A stretch of 13,440 nt of DNA from Acidimicrobiia bacterium (lineage in GTDB: Bacteria > Actinomycetota > Acidimicrobiia > Acidimicrobiales > Bin134): assembly GCA_009843565.1 (NCBI GenBank), contig VYDF01000212.1, positions 1 through 13,440 on the forward strand, written 5' to 3'. The notes beneath the pieces were generated by a model, which saw nothing but the letters and a program-made list of their open reading frames with translations, made no database searches and had not been told where the DNA came from. This document shows, in pieces, positions 1 to 6,939 of the stretch (within the stretch, counting starts at the first letter, position 1; every line of letters begins with the position of its first letter). A program made the position numbers and the translations under genes.

Positions 1-1207
1 CCTCGCGCATTGCCGGGGCCCATTCCGACGCCTTCAAGGAGCCGGCGGCTTCGACTGCCAGGGCCGTGTGGACCAACACGTCGTAAGTCGAGAAGTGGTA
101 GAGGTCGGTCGCCGGGCCGAACTCGTCGCCATAGCCAGGAGCACCGTCCCAGGCGGCCGAGAAGTAATCCCATGCGGGCGTCGAATCATCAAACGTAAAC
201 GCAGCAAAGCCGATCCCCTTCTGGGTGTCGATGACATCGGCTCCCATGGTTTCGACGAACTCTTGCAAGACCATTCCGGTCTCGCCGATCCACTCGAGCG
301 ACAAGCCCGCTTCGGCGGCCTGCTTGATGATGGTGCCGGCCTCGACTGGTCCCACCTGGAGGATGACGACGTCCGGATTCAGGTCAGCGATGCGCTCTAC
401 CTGAGCTCGATACGAAGGCTCCTCGGCAGGTGCGTCAATGCGGTCCAGCACTTCGATGCCGACGCTCTCGGCCGCGGCTTGCGCTGCGTTGGCGGCGAGC
501 TGGAAGCCCTCAACCTGGGTCGCGAAGATGACAACCGAATTGGCACCGATCGATTCCGCATACAGGATGCCTGTTGTGCCAAGGGCCTCGTCCAAGCCCT
601 GGGCTCGGAAAATCGGTTCCGCCGCGGTTCCACCGAGGTTGCCCGGAATTGCCCCGCCGTGGACCGATGGCACGATCGGACTGTCGTTCTCGGCCCAATG
701 CTCAATCATAAAGGGCCGGTACGTACGGTATCCGTGGGCGATGCTGACGATGACGTCCGCGTCGTGGAGGTCCAAGCACGCCCGGGCCGCCTGCGGCTCA
801 CCGACCGTCCCGAGATCCTCCGACACGAGTCTCCACTCTCTGCCAAGGGGCGGGTCCTCATTGATCACTTCCTCAATCGGGAACCGCACGTCGGCTGTCA
901 GGGATGGGCCATACGCCCCGAACTCACCTGTGTAGTAGGCAAGCTCGCACACCGTCACAGGTTCACCAGACGGTTCCTCAGCTTCATCAGCGGTATCGCC
1001 GGCATCGGCAGTATCACCCGCGCCAGCGGCATCATCCGCGCCAACGGCATCACCCTCGTCGGCGGCATCACCCTCGTCAGCGGTGGAATCGGGCTCCGAC
1101 GGCACGACGGGACTCGCGGCGTCGTCGTCGTTTCCACAAGCGCTGGCGATAAGTACGAACCCGAAGAGCAGGGCAAGTGCCTGCAACCAAAATTGGTTGG
1201 TCTTCAT
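1..1207 (-). CDS. ABC transporter substrate-binding lipoprotein (LivK/HAAT type), 3' end off window
   Basis: This would be the extracytoplasmic solute receptor of the importer encoded just upstream. 402 codons are visible and the frame is still open at the left edge, so the C-terminus is missing. A signal peptide (residues 1-23, KT then a hydrophobic run LQALALLFGFVLIASA) is followed by Cys24 in an ASAC lipobox, so the mature protein should be lipid-anchored. Residues about 27-79 are a Ser/Pro then Asp/Ala/Gly/Glu-rich linker with a six-residue repeat. The Peripla_BP_6-like fold starts near residue 83 with TVCELAYYTGEFGAYG, matching the family's TG-x-(F/A)-A-x-xG start, and continues through recognisable sheet edges such as NPDVVILQVG. 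ATG at 1207 is preceded by AAAGGAGA at 8-nt spacing, a strong ribosome site. It is the last gene of the importer set, 65 bp after the ATPase. The ligand cannot be told; HAAT receptors bind amino acids, amides, aromatic acids or urea. Confidence 0.9.
   Translation of the reverse strand, partial: MKTNQFWLQALALLFGFVLIASACGNDDDAASPVVPSEPDSTADEGDAADEGDAVGADDAAGAGDTADAGDTADEAEEPSGEPVTVCELAYYTGEFGAYGPSLTADVRFPIEEVINEDPPLGREWRLVSEDLGTVGEPQAARACLDLHDADVIVSIAHGYRTYRPFMIEHWAENDSPIVPSVHGGAIPGNLGGTAAEPIFRAQGLDEALGTTGILYAESIGANSVVIFATQVEGFQLAANAAQAAAESVGIEVLDRIDAPAEEPSYRAQVERIADLNPDVVILQVGPVEAGTIIKQAAEAGLSLEWIGETGMVLQEFVETMGADVIDTQKGIGFAAFTFDDSTPAWDYFSAAWDGAPGYGDEFGPATDLYHFSTYDVLVHTALAVEAAGSLKASEWAPAMRE
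989..1078 (-). repeat. Five 18-bp coding repeats in the lipoprotein linker
   Basis: Five consecutive 18-bp units encode DEGDAA, DEGDAV, GADDAA, GAGDTA and DAGDTA (residues 44-73), followed by a decayed DEAEE. The first two units differ only in the last codon and later ones drift. The segment forms an acidic, flexible tether between the lipidated Cys24 and the binding domain. The repeat length keeps the frame, so copy-number change would alter tether length only. Confidence 0.75.
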
Positions 1208-1244
1208 GGTTGGTCTCCTTTTCTTGTTTGCTCGGGCCCAGACA

Positions 1245-1273
1245 AGAGCCCAAGCTCTGGCTCCCTGGGGAGC
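1245..1273 (-). other. Two small hairpins between ATPase gene and binding-protein gene
   Basis: The 65-bp gap between the ATPase stop and the lipoprotein start holds two inverted repeats. GCTCCC-TG-GGGAGC (1260-1273) overlaps the ATPase stop codon, and AGAGC-CCAA-GCTCT (1245-1258) follows it in the transcript. Neither has a U-tract after it, so these are not a convincing terminator. They could mark an mRNA processing or stabilising site that adjusts binding-protein expression relative to the membrane complex. Stems are only 5-6 bp, so chance is possible. Confidence 0.3.
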
Positions 1274-2016
1274 TAGATCTGGTATCCCTCTCGTAGTAGG
1301 TCGGTTGTGACAGCATCGGCAAGCATCGGCTCCGAGCCGACGCCGAGGCTGAGGACCATCACCCGGTCGGCAATGGCAAGGGCTTGGGTTGCGTTCTGCT
1401 CGGTCAGCACGATGGACATTCCCCGTGTGCGATGAATGTCGGCGATTTTCTCGAAGAAGAGTTGGAGGTAGAGCGGCGACAGGCCGGCAGTGGGCTCATC
1501 GAGCAGCAACACGTTCGGGTCCTGCATCAGGGCGCGGCCGCAAGCCACCATCCTGGACTCGCCGCCGCTGAGGTTCCCGGCCCTGAGATGAAGCTTGTCG
1601 CGCAGATCGGGAAACGTCTCGAACACCTCTTCGAGGCGCTCTTCGTGAGGTCTGGTGCCAATCATTCCGCCAACAGTGAAATTCTCGAGCACGGACAAAT
1701 CTGGGAACACCGCGGCTTCCTGGGGCACGTAACCAACACCGAGGCGCGCCGACTCCGAAGCCGCGAGGTTCGTAACGTCGGTTCCGTGATAGGCGATGGA
1801 GCCCGAAAAAGCTGGTAGGAGCCCGGCGAGAGTTGCCAGCAGCGTTGTCTTTCCCGCACCGTTCGCGCCCAGTACCGCGAATATTTCGTGGCCGACGGTG
1901 AAGTCCACTTCGTGGAGTACTGCAACGCTGCCGTATCCGCTCGAGAGCCCTCTTACCGCCACAGCCGGCGTCACGGAAGAGTCGCCGGCGATTCCGACCA
2001 CCGCTTGCTCACGCAC
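1273..2016 (-). CDS. livF: Branched-chain amino-acid-type ABC transporter ATP-binding protein (LivF-like)
   Basis: Cytoplasmic ATPase of the importer, one of the two nucleotide-binding subunits. The 247 residues carry all ABC marks: Walker A GANGAGKTT (about residue 50), Q-loop at VGYVPQ, signature LSGGESR, Walker B VLLLDEPTAGLS, and a switch region reading VLTEQN. Gln in place of the usual switch His is normal for LivF, whose family motif is VEQN; that feature and the LivF-like length separate it from the LivG-type neighbour. The chosen start is GTG at 2016, which overlaps the upstream ATPase's TGA by 8 bp (GTGCGTGA), with a G-rich stretch before it; this implies translational coupling. The N-terminus has about 16 extra residues before the domain starts at VAVRGLSSGYG. 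The gene ends in TAG. Symbol given by family resemblance, not proven substrate. Confidence 0.92.
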   Translation of the reverse strand: MREQAVVGIAGDSSVTPAVAVRGLSSGYGSVAVLHEVDFTVGHEIFAVLGANGAGKTTLLATLAGLLPAFSGSIAYHGTDVTNLAASESARLGVGYVPQEAAVFPDLSVLENFTVGGMIGTRPHEERLEEVFETFPDLRDKLHLRAGNLSGGESRMVACGRALMQDPNVLLLDEPTAGLSPLYLQLFFEKIADIHRTRGMSIVLTEQNATQALAIADRVMVLSLGVGSEPMLADAVTTDLLREGYQI

Positions 2017-2785
2017 TTCCGGCCCCCAAGTAGCTCTCGACCACCGTTGGGTTGGCCCGAATGGTAGCGGGGTCGTCTTTTAGGAGAACTCTCCCCTCGG
2101 CCATGAAGATCACCTCATCGCACAAGTCCCAGATCACATCAAGGTCGTGCTCGACGATCACCACGGACGTACCCGTGCTGGCGAGCTGTCGAACCGCGGC
2201 CTTCACCCGCTCAGTGCGGTCTTCGGAAAGACCAGCAGTCGGCTCGTCCAACAAAAGGACTGCGGGCTGGAGCAGGAGACAGCGAACGATGTCGAGCAAC
2301 TTCTTGTCCCCGCCAGAGAGGGCAACGGCCAGTGGATCATGGAAGCCGAAGTAGTCGAGCCAGTGCCGGATCTCGTCTTCGTGGCGCTTGCGTACGGCTC
2401 GGTCCGTCGCCGCGGCAAAGGGCCGCTCATAGCGGGCCTCGGTCACGGCTAACAGCGCGGAGTCGAGGATGGTGAGGTGTTCGAAGTCGGTGATCACCTG
2501 GGTCGACTTCACAACGCCTAGCCCTGCCATTTGGCTGGTGCGGGTGGATGACAGCACCACATCGCGCTGACCGGGACGGCTAAGGGACACCGTCCCCCCG
2601 TCCAGCGGGATCGAATGCATGATGAGGCGCATCAGCGTTGTTTTGCCTGCGCCGTTGGGACCAAGCAGGCCTTCCACCGGGACATCACCGAGTACGAGTT
2701 CGTCGACGTCGACCACAACGCGACCCGAGAACGACTTGGTGACGTCGCGAACAAGTATCTGCGGGCGAACGACCTCACCAGTCAC
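2009..2785 (-). CDS. livG: Branched-chain amino-acid-type ABC transporter ATP-binding protein (LivG-like)
   Basis: Second cytoplasmic ATPase of the importer (258 residues). Seen: Walker A GPNGAGKTT at residues 42-50, Q-loop Gln within VKSTQVI, signature LSGGDKKLLDI, Walker B VLLLDEPTAGLS, and a switch with a true His in VIVEHDLD. Lys-rich text after the LSGG, together with EHD, is typical of LivG. The start is GTG at 2785, supported by GGAGG seven bases upstream and by an 11-bp overlap with the end of the preceding permease gene. In the LivG family a heterodimer with LivF powers the two permeases; the tight gene packing supports that here. The N-terminal strand is shorter and more divergent than in LivG of enterics. 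No missing catalytic residue was noticed. Confidence 0.92.
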   Translation of the reverse strand: MTGEVVRPQILVRDVTKSFSGRVVVDVDELVLGDVPVEGLLGPNGAGKTTLMRLIMHSIPLDGGTVSLSRPGQRDVVLSSTRTSQMAGLGVVKSTQVITDFEHLTILDSALLAVTEARYERPFAAATDRAVRKRHEDEIRHWLDYFGFHDPLAVALSGGDKKLLDIVRCLLLQPAVLLLDEPTAGLSEDRTERVKAAVRQLASTGTSVVIVEHDLDVIWDLCDEVIFMAEGRVLLKDDPATIRANPTVVESYLGAGSA

Positions 2786-3728
2786 CGTGGAGCCTCCGCA
2801 TGAGAGCAGGACGCCGCATCTGCCCGAGCAGTCCTTGCGGCCGAAATATCAACATGAGAACGATGGCGGCTCCGAACACGGCCTCGCGGGCTACGGGGAG
2901 AGCCTGGGTGTTCCACCCGTCCGGAATCGGGAGATAGAACTGGATGACGATGTCGAAGAGGGCGACAGTCAACAGGACGCCGACGACGGCCCCGAACACC
3001 CGGGCCGTGCCGCCGAGTATCAACGCCGCCAGCGCAGCCAGAGTCACGCCAACATCCAGGCTGTTGATTTCCAGCGATCGCACCATTACCCCGTGCATGG
3101 CACCGAGTAGTCCCATGGCGCCCGACGTCACCGTCATCATGCGGAGCCTGGCCGCGGTCGCGGATTTTCCAAGGCTGCGGGCCAACGCCTCGTTGGCGCC
3201 AACCGCTATCAACAGGCGGCCGTGGGGCGTGCGGTGGACCCGCCAGGCGTAGACGAAGATCAAGGCCACCACTGCTGTTGTGATCAGCAGCCACGTGAAC
3301 TCGTGGGTCTTCACCCGGCCGAAATCGTATGGGAAGCCTAGGCCACCGAGGCCCAGGGCCCCTCCGGTTAGCCCTTGTTGCGTCGTGGCAAGGATCACCA
3401 CGATGGTGGCGAATCCGAGGGTTCCGACGAGTGTTCCATCGTCGTCGAGTTCTGAGATCAACCACCCGACGACTAGGCCAGCAGCTGCGGCCGCCACGGT
3501 CGCTATCGCCGCACACACGAGGAACTGATAGGGATCCCCGAATGGCCAATCGACCTTCAGATGGGCAACGCCGAACGCATACAACCCCACCCCCCAGAAG
3601 CCCACGACCCCGAAGTTCGCGACCCGGGTCAGGCCTAGCTGGAGATGCACCAACAGGCCAAGGCCCATGATTTCCACGACCTTAAAGGCACCGAAGATGA
3701 GGAAGGCGTCGAGCCAGTCGAGGTTCAT
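2775..3728 (-). CDS. livM: Branched-chain amino-acid-type ABC transporter permease (LivM-like)
   Basis: Integral inner-membrane permease, 317 residues, hydrophobic almost throughout. The start is ATG at 3728 (MNLDWLDAFLIFGAF). The frame stays open further upstream, but that part reads as Arg-rich, non-hydrophobic sequence overlapping the other permease in a different frame, so it is rejected. ATG 3728 lies two bases after the preceding stop and has GAAGG about 8 bases upstream. The ATPase-coupling cytoplasmic loop is recognisable as ANEALARSLGKSATAARLRM, the LivM/LivH counterpart of the EAA loop, followed by the conserved ALAALILGGTARVFGAVVG membrane segment near the C-terminus. The tail, RPQGLLGQ then an Arg-rich end, is also usual for LivM. 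It should pair with the LivH-like permease to form the channel. Confidence 0.9.
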   Translation of the reverse strand: MNLDWLDAFLIFGAFKVVEIMGLGLLVHLQLGLTRVANFGVVGFWGVGLYAFGVAHLKVDWPFGDPYQFLVCAAIATVAAAAAGLVVGWLISELDDDGTLVGTLGFATIVVILATTQQGLTGGALGLGGLGFPYDFGRVKTHEFTWLLITTAVVALIFVYAWRVHRTPHGRLLIAVGANEALARSLGKSATAARLRMMTVTSGAMGLLGAMHGVMVRSLEINSLDVGVTLAALAALILGGTARVFGAVVGVLLTVALFDIVIQFYLPIPDGWNTQALPVAREAVFGAAIVLMLIFRPQGLLGQMRRPALMRRLHGDW

Positions 3729-3730
3729 CG

Positions 3731-4708
3731 TCAAACCTTCGATGCGTCGGTAAGTCGACGCCCGCGGAACTTGAGTACACCGAGAAAGGCGACCACGAGG
3801 ACGAGCTCGGCGTACAGACTGTTGCCGTATTCTAGCGTGATCCCGGTCAGAGCGACCCCAGTGGCCATGCCGACCACGACGACGCCGAGCAGGCCCCAGA
3901 TTCCACCGACCAGCACCACAAGCAGGATCAAGAGAAGCTCGTCGATGCCGAGGAAGGACTCCACCGAGGCTCCCGCTCCGTAGAACACGCCGGCCAGACC
4001 ACCGCACAATCCGGCGACGAACCAGATCAAGATGGTCACTCGGAGTGGTCGAACTCCACTCGCCTGCGCCAAACCCTCGTTACTGGCCAGTGCTCGGATC
4101 TGGAGACCATGGCTCGTGCGCTGGATGAACTGGTACACGATTGTCGTCAGAGCGGCAACGCTGGCCAGCGCCAGCAGCCGAAACGAGGAGACCCCCACCC
4201 CGAACACTTCGATTGTGTCGGGAGGCGGGATGTCAAAGGCGCGTCTGCGATAGCCGAACACGAACTGCAATCCGTGTTGCAAGAAGATCGACAATCCGAA
4301 TGAGATGACGATCATCTCGAGATTTCCCACGCGCCGTCCCTTGGCAAAGCGAAATATCGCGAGATATGTGACGACACTGAGCACCCCGGCGAGCAGGCCG
4401 GCGGGGAGAAGCACCACGTAGAACCCCAGCCCCCACGAGTTGTTCATCCAGACCGCGAAGTACGCGCCGAGCGTGATGGTCTCGGCGTAGGCGACATTCA
4501 GGAGGCCGGTGAGGCGGTACAGGAGGGCAAAGCCGAAGGCTGCGAGCACCAACGGGGCGTTTTCGGTCGCGCCGACCACAAATGTTGTGGCCCAGAAATC
4601 AAACAGGGCCGCGAGTACGACAACGACAACGCCGACGGCGATGCTGACTGCCCATGCAGGCACGCGCCCGAACTTCGACCAGCCTTCCCGCTCGCCGGAT
4701 GGCGCCAT
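3731..4708 (-). CDS. livH: Branched-chain amino-acid-type ABC transporter permease (LivH-like)
   Basis: Integral-membrane permease and first gene of the importer set. From ATG 4708 it has 325 residues: a short hydrophilic N-terminus, a first membrane segment (AVSIAVGVVVVVLAALF), and roughly eight membrane spans in all. Diagnostic stretches are RLTGLLNVAYAETITLGAYF (LivH proteins have an N-(L/F/V)-A-x-G/A-x-(L/F)-x-x-(L/G)-GAY pattern), the coupling loop ASNEGLAQASGVRPLRV, and LLLVVLVGGIWGLLGVVVVG. Start choice is open: TTG at 4759 or GTG at 4750 would add 17 or 14 residues. I prefer the ATG because GGAG lies 3 bases upstream of it and the added residues are Thr/Pro-rich and non-conserved in character. 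It follows a 115-166 bp gap, the largest non-coding stretch in the window, which holds likely regulatory sites, so an importer promoter may lie there. Confidence 0.88.
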   Translation of the reverse strand: MAPSGEREGWSKFGRVPAWAVSIAVGVVVVVLAALFDFWATTFVVGATENAPLVLAAFGFALLYRLTGLLNVAYAETITLGAYFAVWMNNSWGLGFYVVLLPAGLLAGVLSVVTYLAIFRFAKGRRVGNLEMIVISFGLSIFLQHGLQFVFGYRRRAFDIPPPDTIEVFGVGVSSFRLLALASVAALTTIVYQFIQRTSHGLQIRALASNEGLAQASGVRPLRVTILIWFVAGLCGGLAGVFYGAGASVESFLGIDELLLILLVVLVGGIWGLLGVVVVGMATGVALTGITLEYGNSLYAELVLVVAFLGVLKFRGRRLTDASKV

Positions 4709-4767
4709 TGTCTCCGGATTCGTCGATGTTTCCGACGTAGGGCCAGTCACAAAGGGCAACCGCCTGC

Positions 4768-4782
4768 GTGAATTGAATTCAC
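4768..4782. promoter_or_regulatory. Perfect 15-bp palindrome upstream of the importer permease gene
   Basis: GTGAATTGAATTCAC has 7-bp arms around one central base and no mismatch. It lies in the gap between the phosphatase-like gene and the first permease gene, 59 bases upstream of the preferred ATG. Single-base spacing makes an RNA hairpin poor, so a DNA operator for a dimeric regulator is the more natural reading. It is AT-rich against a GC-rich background. No known operator family is claimed. Confidence 0.4.
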
Positions 4783-4811
4783 CGCGATCATCGACATCTT
4801 GGCCCCCCCAA

Positions 4812-4829
4812 GCCGATTATCGATTGCTT
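4812..4829 (+). promoter_or_regulatory. Copy 1 of a shared 18-bp motif, importer gap
   Basis: GCCGATTATCGATTGCTT on the plus strand matches the motif at 10629-10646 at 16 of 18 positions. On the transcribed strand it contains GATAAT, which resembles a -10 element, but no TTGACA-like -35 is found 16-18 bp upstream. It is partly symmetric around ATCGAT. It is probably a regulator binding site rather than a core promoter, lying about 103 bases upstream of the permease ATG. Confidence 0.5.
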
Positions 4830-4874
4830 CCGGTCATGCTATACCTCGGAGCCTCAGGCGCTCACCGGATCGCA

Positions 4875-5606
4875 TCAGGGTTCCTCGAATCCGGAACCAG
4901 GCCTTGACGTCGCCGGGATGTCGCCGGTGTCTGTTTCGAACAAGGAAAACGAGATGTCATCGGTTTGGCCAGCGATAAGTGAGAAACCGTGAAGAAACGG
5001 CGGCTCCCGCGTGTAGACATTCTCGAATCCAAGCCGGACGGCCCTGAGCACTGGGGAGTGGGTAATGGCGACGATGGTTGCTCCCGCTCGCCCGGCCCCG
5101 TCGCCGAGGCTTCGGACGAACGACACGATCCGCCGAGCAACGGCGTGGGCATCTTCTCCGGGCGGATTCGGATGTTCTAGCCAGTATCCGACCCGCTCCT
5201 CTGCGCTGATCAGCTGGCCGAAAAACGGAGAGCGCACCACATCCTCGGGGCTGATCCTGGGTGCCTGCCCAGCGATGGCCTCGGCACCCTCTGCAATGTT
5301 CACCCGGTGCCCGCCGAGGTAGAGGTCGGGGTTTCGGAGGGCGAAACTCACCGTGGGATCAGGCAACTCGGGAGAATCGGCAACACTGCGATAGCCGGCT
5401 GCGAACGCGGTTGCCGTGTCGAGGGTGCGGGCCGTCTCGCCGCTGAGCAGCGATTCGATTTCGACTCCCTGCTCCGCGAACCAGCGCCCGGCGGCTTCGG
5501 ACTGGGCAACCCCTAGATCGGTGAGACCCACATCGCTTCGGTGGTGGGCGACTTGGCCGTGCCGAAGGAGAATCGCCTGCACCGCGCGCCCGTCCGTAGA
5601 GTTCAT
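4875..5606 (-). CDS. Histidine phosphatase superfamily (phosphoglycerate mutase-like) protein
   Basis: Cytoplasmic protein of 243 residues. The N-terminal phosphate pocket is clear: LLRHGQ with R15, H16 and G17, where H16 would be the phospho-accepting His of the family. The following SGETARTLDTA supplies the second pocket Arg in the usual S-x-x-x-R-x-x-x-T position. AITHSPVLRAV near residue 200 holds the second His. A candidate acid/base Glu lies in SAEERVGYWLEHPNPPGED. ATG at 5606 was chosen because it places RHG at the expected distance from the start and has AAGGGGAC upstream; the frame continues upstream only through Arg/Ser-rich text overlapping the UPF0261 gene. It follows that gene by 31 bp, so it is likely co-transcribed. 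Members act on many phospho-esters and the substrate cannot be inferred; it could dephosphorylate an intermediate or cofactor of this pathway. Confidence 0.85.
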   Translation of the reverse strand: MNSTDGRAVQAILLRHGQVAHHRSDVGLTDLGVAQSEAAGRWFAEQGVEIESLLSGETARTLDTATAFAAGYRSVADSPELPDPTVSFALRNPDLYLGGHRVNIAEGAEAIAGQAPRISPEDVVRSPFFGQLISAEERVGYWLEHPNPPGEDAHAVARRIVSFVRSLGDGAGRAGATIVAITHSPVLRAVRLGFENVYTREPPFLHGFSLIAGQTDDISFSLFETDTGDIPATSRPGSGFEEP

Positions 5607-5637
5607 CGCGGTCCCCTTGTCGCGCGGTGGCCAGCGC

Positions 5638-6885
5638 TCACTGGGAGTGAGCCTGCTTCCAACGCTCCATGAACAGTCCGAAGACCGCGTCGGCAAAGGG
5701 CTCGTCGTTGATGAGGTTGTCCATCTCGACGAGCTCCGTGGACGGGTCGAGGTTGGAGCGAATGGAGTCGAACAGCGGCGTGATGTCCACCCCGTGCCAC
5801 TGGCTGCCTTCCTTGAAGTAGTTGTCGAGTCCCTGGAGGGGCAGGGCAACTGCTTTGGGCCCAATGCTCCGGTTCACGTGGTCGGCCAGATACTCGCCGA
5901 GCCGAGTCATCTCGTCGGGAGTCGCCAGCAGCGATGTGATGTTGGGGTTGTGAAGAATGATGTTACGTTCAGAGGTGTTGTACTTTTCGGGAATGGTCTC
6001 GGGCGCCGCGAAGTTGAAGCACTCAATTGCCCCTGGTACCACCACGAGCGGAATGCTGTTGCGGGTTGCTGCCGACATCCGCTCGATGTCGATACGGAAG
6101 ATTCCGTCATTCCAGGTGTTGAGCAATTCGGCCAGCGTAAAGTCGATGAGCCCATCGATGATGCCTTCGTCAATGAGGTGCTCCATGCCGGCGCCTTCCC
6201 CGACGGCATGGAAGGTAACGACCTGGAATCCCTCGGACTCGAGTTGTTCACGTATTCGCATCACGCCTGGGGTCGTGACCCCGAACATCGTGATGGCGAT
6301 CAGCGGCTCACCTTCGGTGGCCAACGCCTTGGTGGCCTCGTAACCCTGAGCCATCCCCGCAATCGATCCTGCGGCATTGGAGAGGACCAGCTTGGAGACA
6401 TTGTTGATGCCGGCGATGTCGGTCACCGAGTTGGCCATGTGCATGTCGGAGTGCCCGACATAAGGACGGACGTCGCCCGACGCCATGGTCGAGACCATGA
6501 GCTTGGGAAAGCCGAGCGGTAGCGTTCGGAAGGCGTCGGTGAGGAGGTAGGTCCCGCCGGACCCACCCAAGCCCATCACAGCTTGAATACGTCCACTCGC
6601 CACGAGATCGCCAAGCACGGTGGAGAGGCCTTCGCCCATGCTCTCGACTGCGGCGACCCGTCCTCCGGCGCCTTCTACGCCGGCACGGAAATCGGCGAGG
6701 TCGATCCCGGCCGCACTGGCGACCTCGTCGGCGGAGATGTCAGGGGCGAAGTGCGGATTCCCGAGAACCCCGCAATCGATCACCAAGACATTGACGCCGG
6801 CTGCGATGAGGCGGTCGCGGACGAACTCGTACTCAGCGCCTTTCGTGTCGAGGGTACCAGCGAGGCAAACGGTGGTGGTCGCCAT
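5638..6885 (-). CDS. Tm-1-like ATP-binding domain protein (UPF0261 family)
   Basis: A full-length 415-residue member of UPF0261, the bacterial relatives of the N-terminal domain of the tomato Tm-1 resistance protein. Signatures seen: the N-terminus TVCLAGTLDTKGAEYEFVRD, then VIDCGVLGNP, the glycine-rich GLGGSGGTYLLTDAF (about residues 101-115; family data link such a loop to nucleotide binding), the central STMASGDVRPYVGHSDMHMANSVTDIAGIN, and in the second domain ITMFGVTTPGV and FHAVGEGAGMEHL. The reaction in bacteria is not established. ATG at 6885 is backed by AAAGGAGA with about 8-base spacing. It lies 54 bp after the molybdenum large subunit and 31 bp before the phosphatase-like gene, which places it inside the catabolic operon. 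I infer an accessory enzymatic role on the oxidised product, with low certainty. Confidence 0.9.
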   Translation of the reverse strand: MATTTVCLAGTLDTKGAEYEFVRDRLIAAGVNVLVIDCGVLGNPHFAPDISADEVASAAGIDLADFRAGVEGAGGRVAAVESMGEGLSTVLGDLVASGRIQAVMGLGGSGGTYLLTDAFRTLPLGFPKLMVSTMASGDVRPYVGHSDMHMANSVTDIAGINNVSKLVLSNAAGSIAGMAQGYEATKALATEGEPLIAITMFGVTTPGVMRIREQLESEGFQVVTFHAVGEGAGMEHLIDEGIIDGLIDFTLAELLNTWNDGIFRIDIERMSAATRNSIPLVVVPGAIECFNFAAPETIPEKYNTSERNIILHNPNITSLLATPDEMTRLGEYLADHVNRSIGPKAVALPLQGLDNYFKEGSQWHGVDITPLFDSIRSNLDPSTELVEMDNLINDEPFADAVFGLFMERWKQAHSQ

Positions 6886-6939
6886 GGGATTGTCTCCTTT
6901 GTTGTTGTCAGTTAGTTCTTGTTGTTGGGTGTCGCACGT

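Noticed and set aside
68..1276. A 402-codon open frame on the plus strand
   Set aside because: It lies exactly antisense to the binding-lipoprotein gene, which has a signal peptide, lipobox, strong ribosome site and recognisable domain. The plus frame gives a low-complexity Arg/Gly-rich product with no family likeness, as expected from GC-rich codon structure.
3729..4007. N-terminal extension of the LivM-like permease
   Set aside because: It is an Arg-rich shadow of the LivH-like gene; the hydrophobic protein begins at ATG 3728 with a ribosome site.
5607..5864. N-terminal extension of the phosphatase-like protein
   Set aside because: It overlaps the UPF0261 gene and is Ser/Arg/Thr-rich; the RHG motif is at the normal distance only from ATG 5606.
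6886..6939. Short TTGTTG-rich direct repeats in the gap before the UPF0261 gene
   Set aside because: It is a short imperfect trinucleotide run in a 54-bp gap with no symmetry and no match to the shared motif; nothing beyond the ribosome site is supported.
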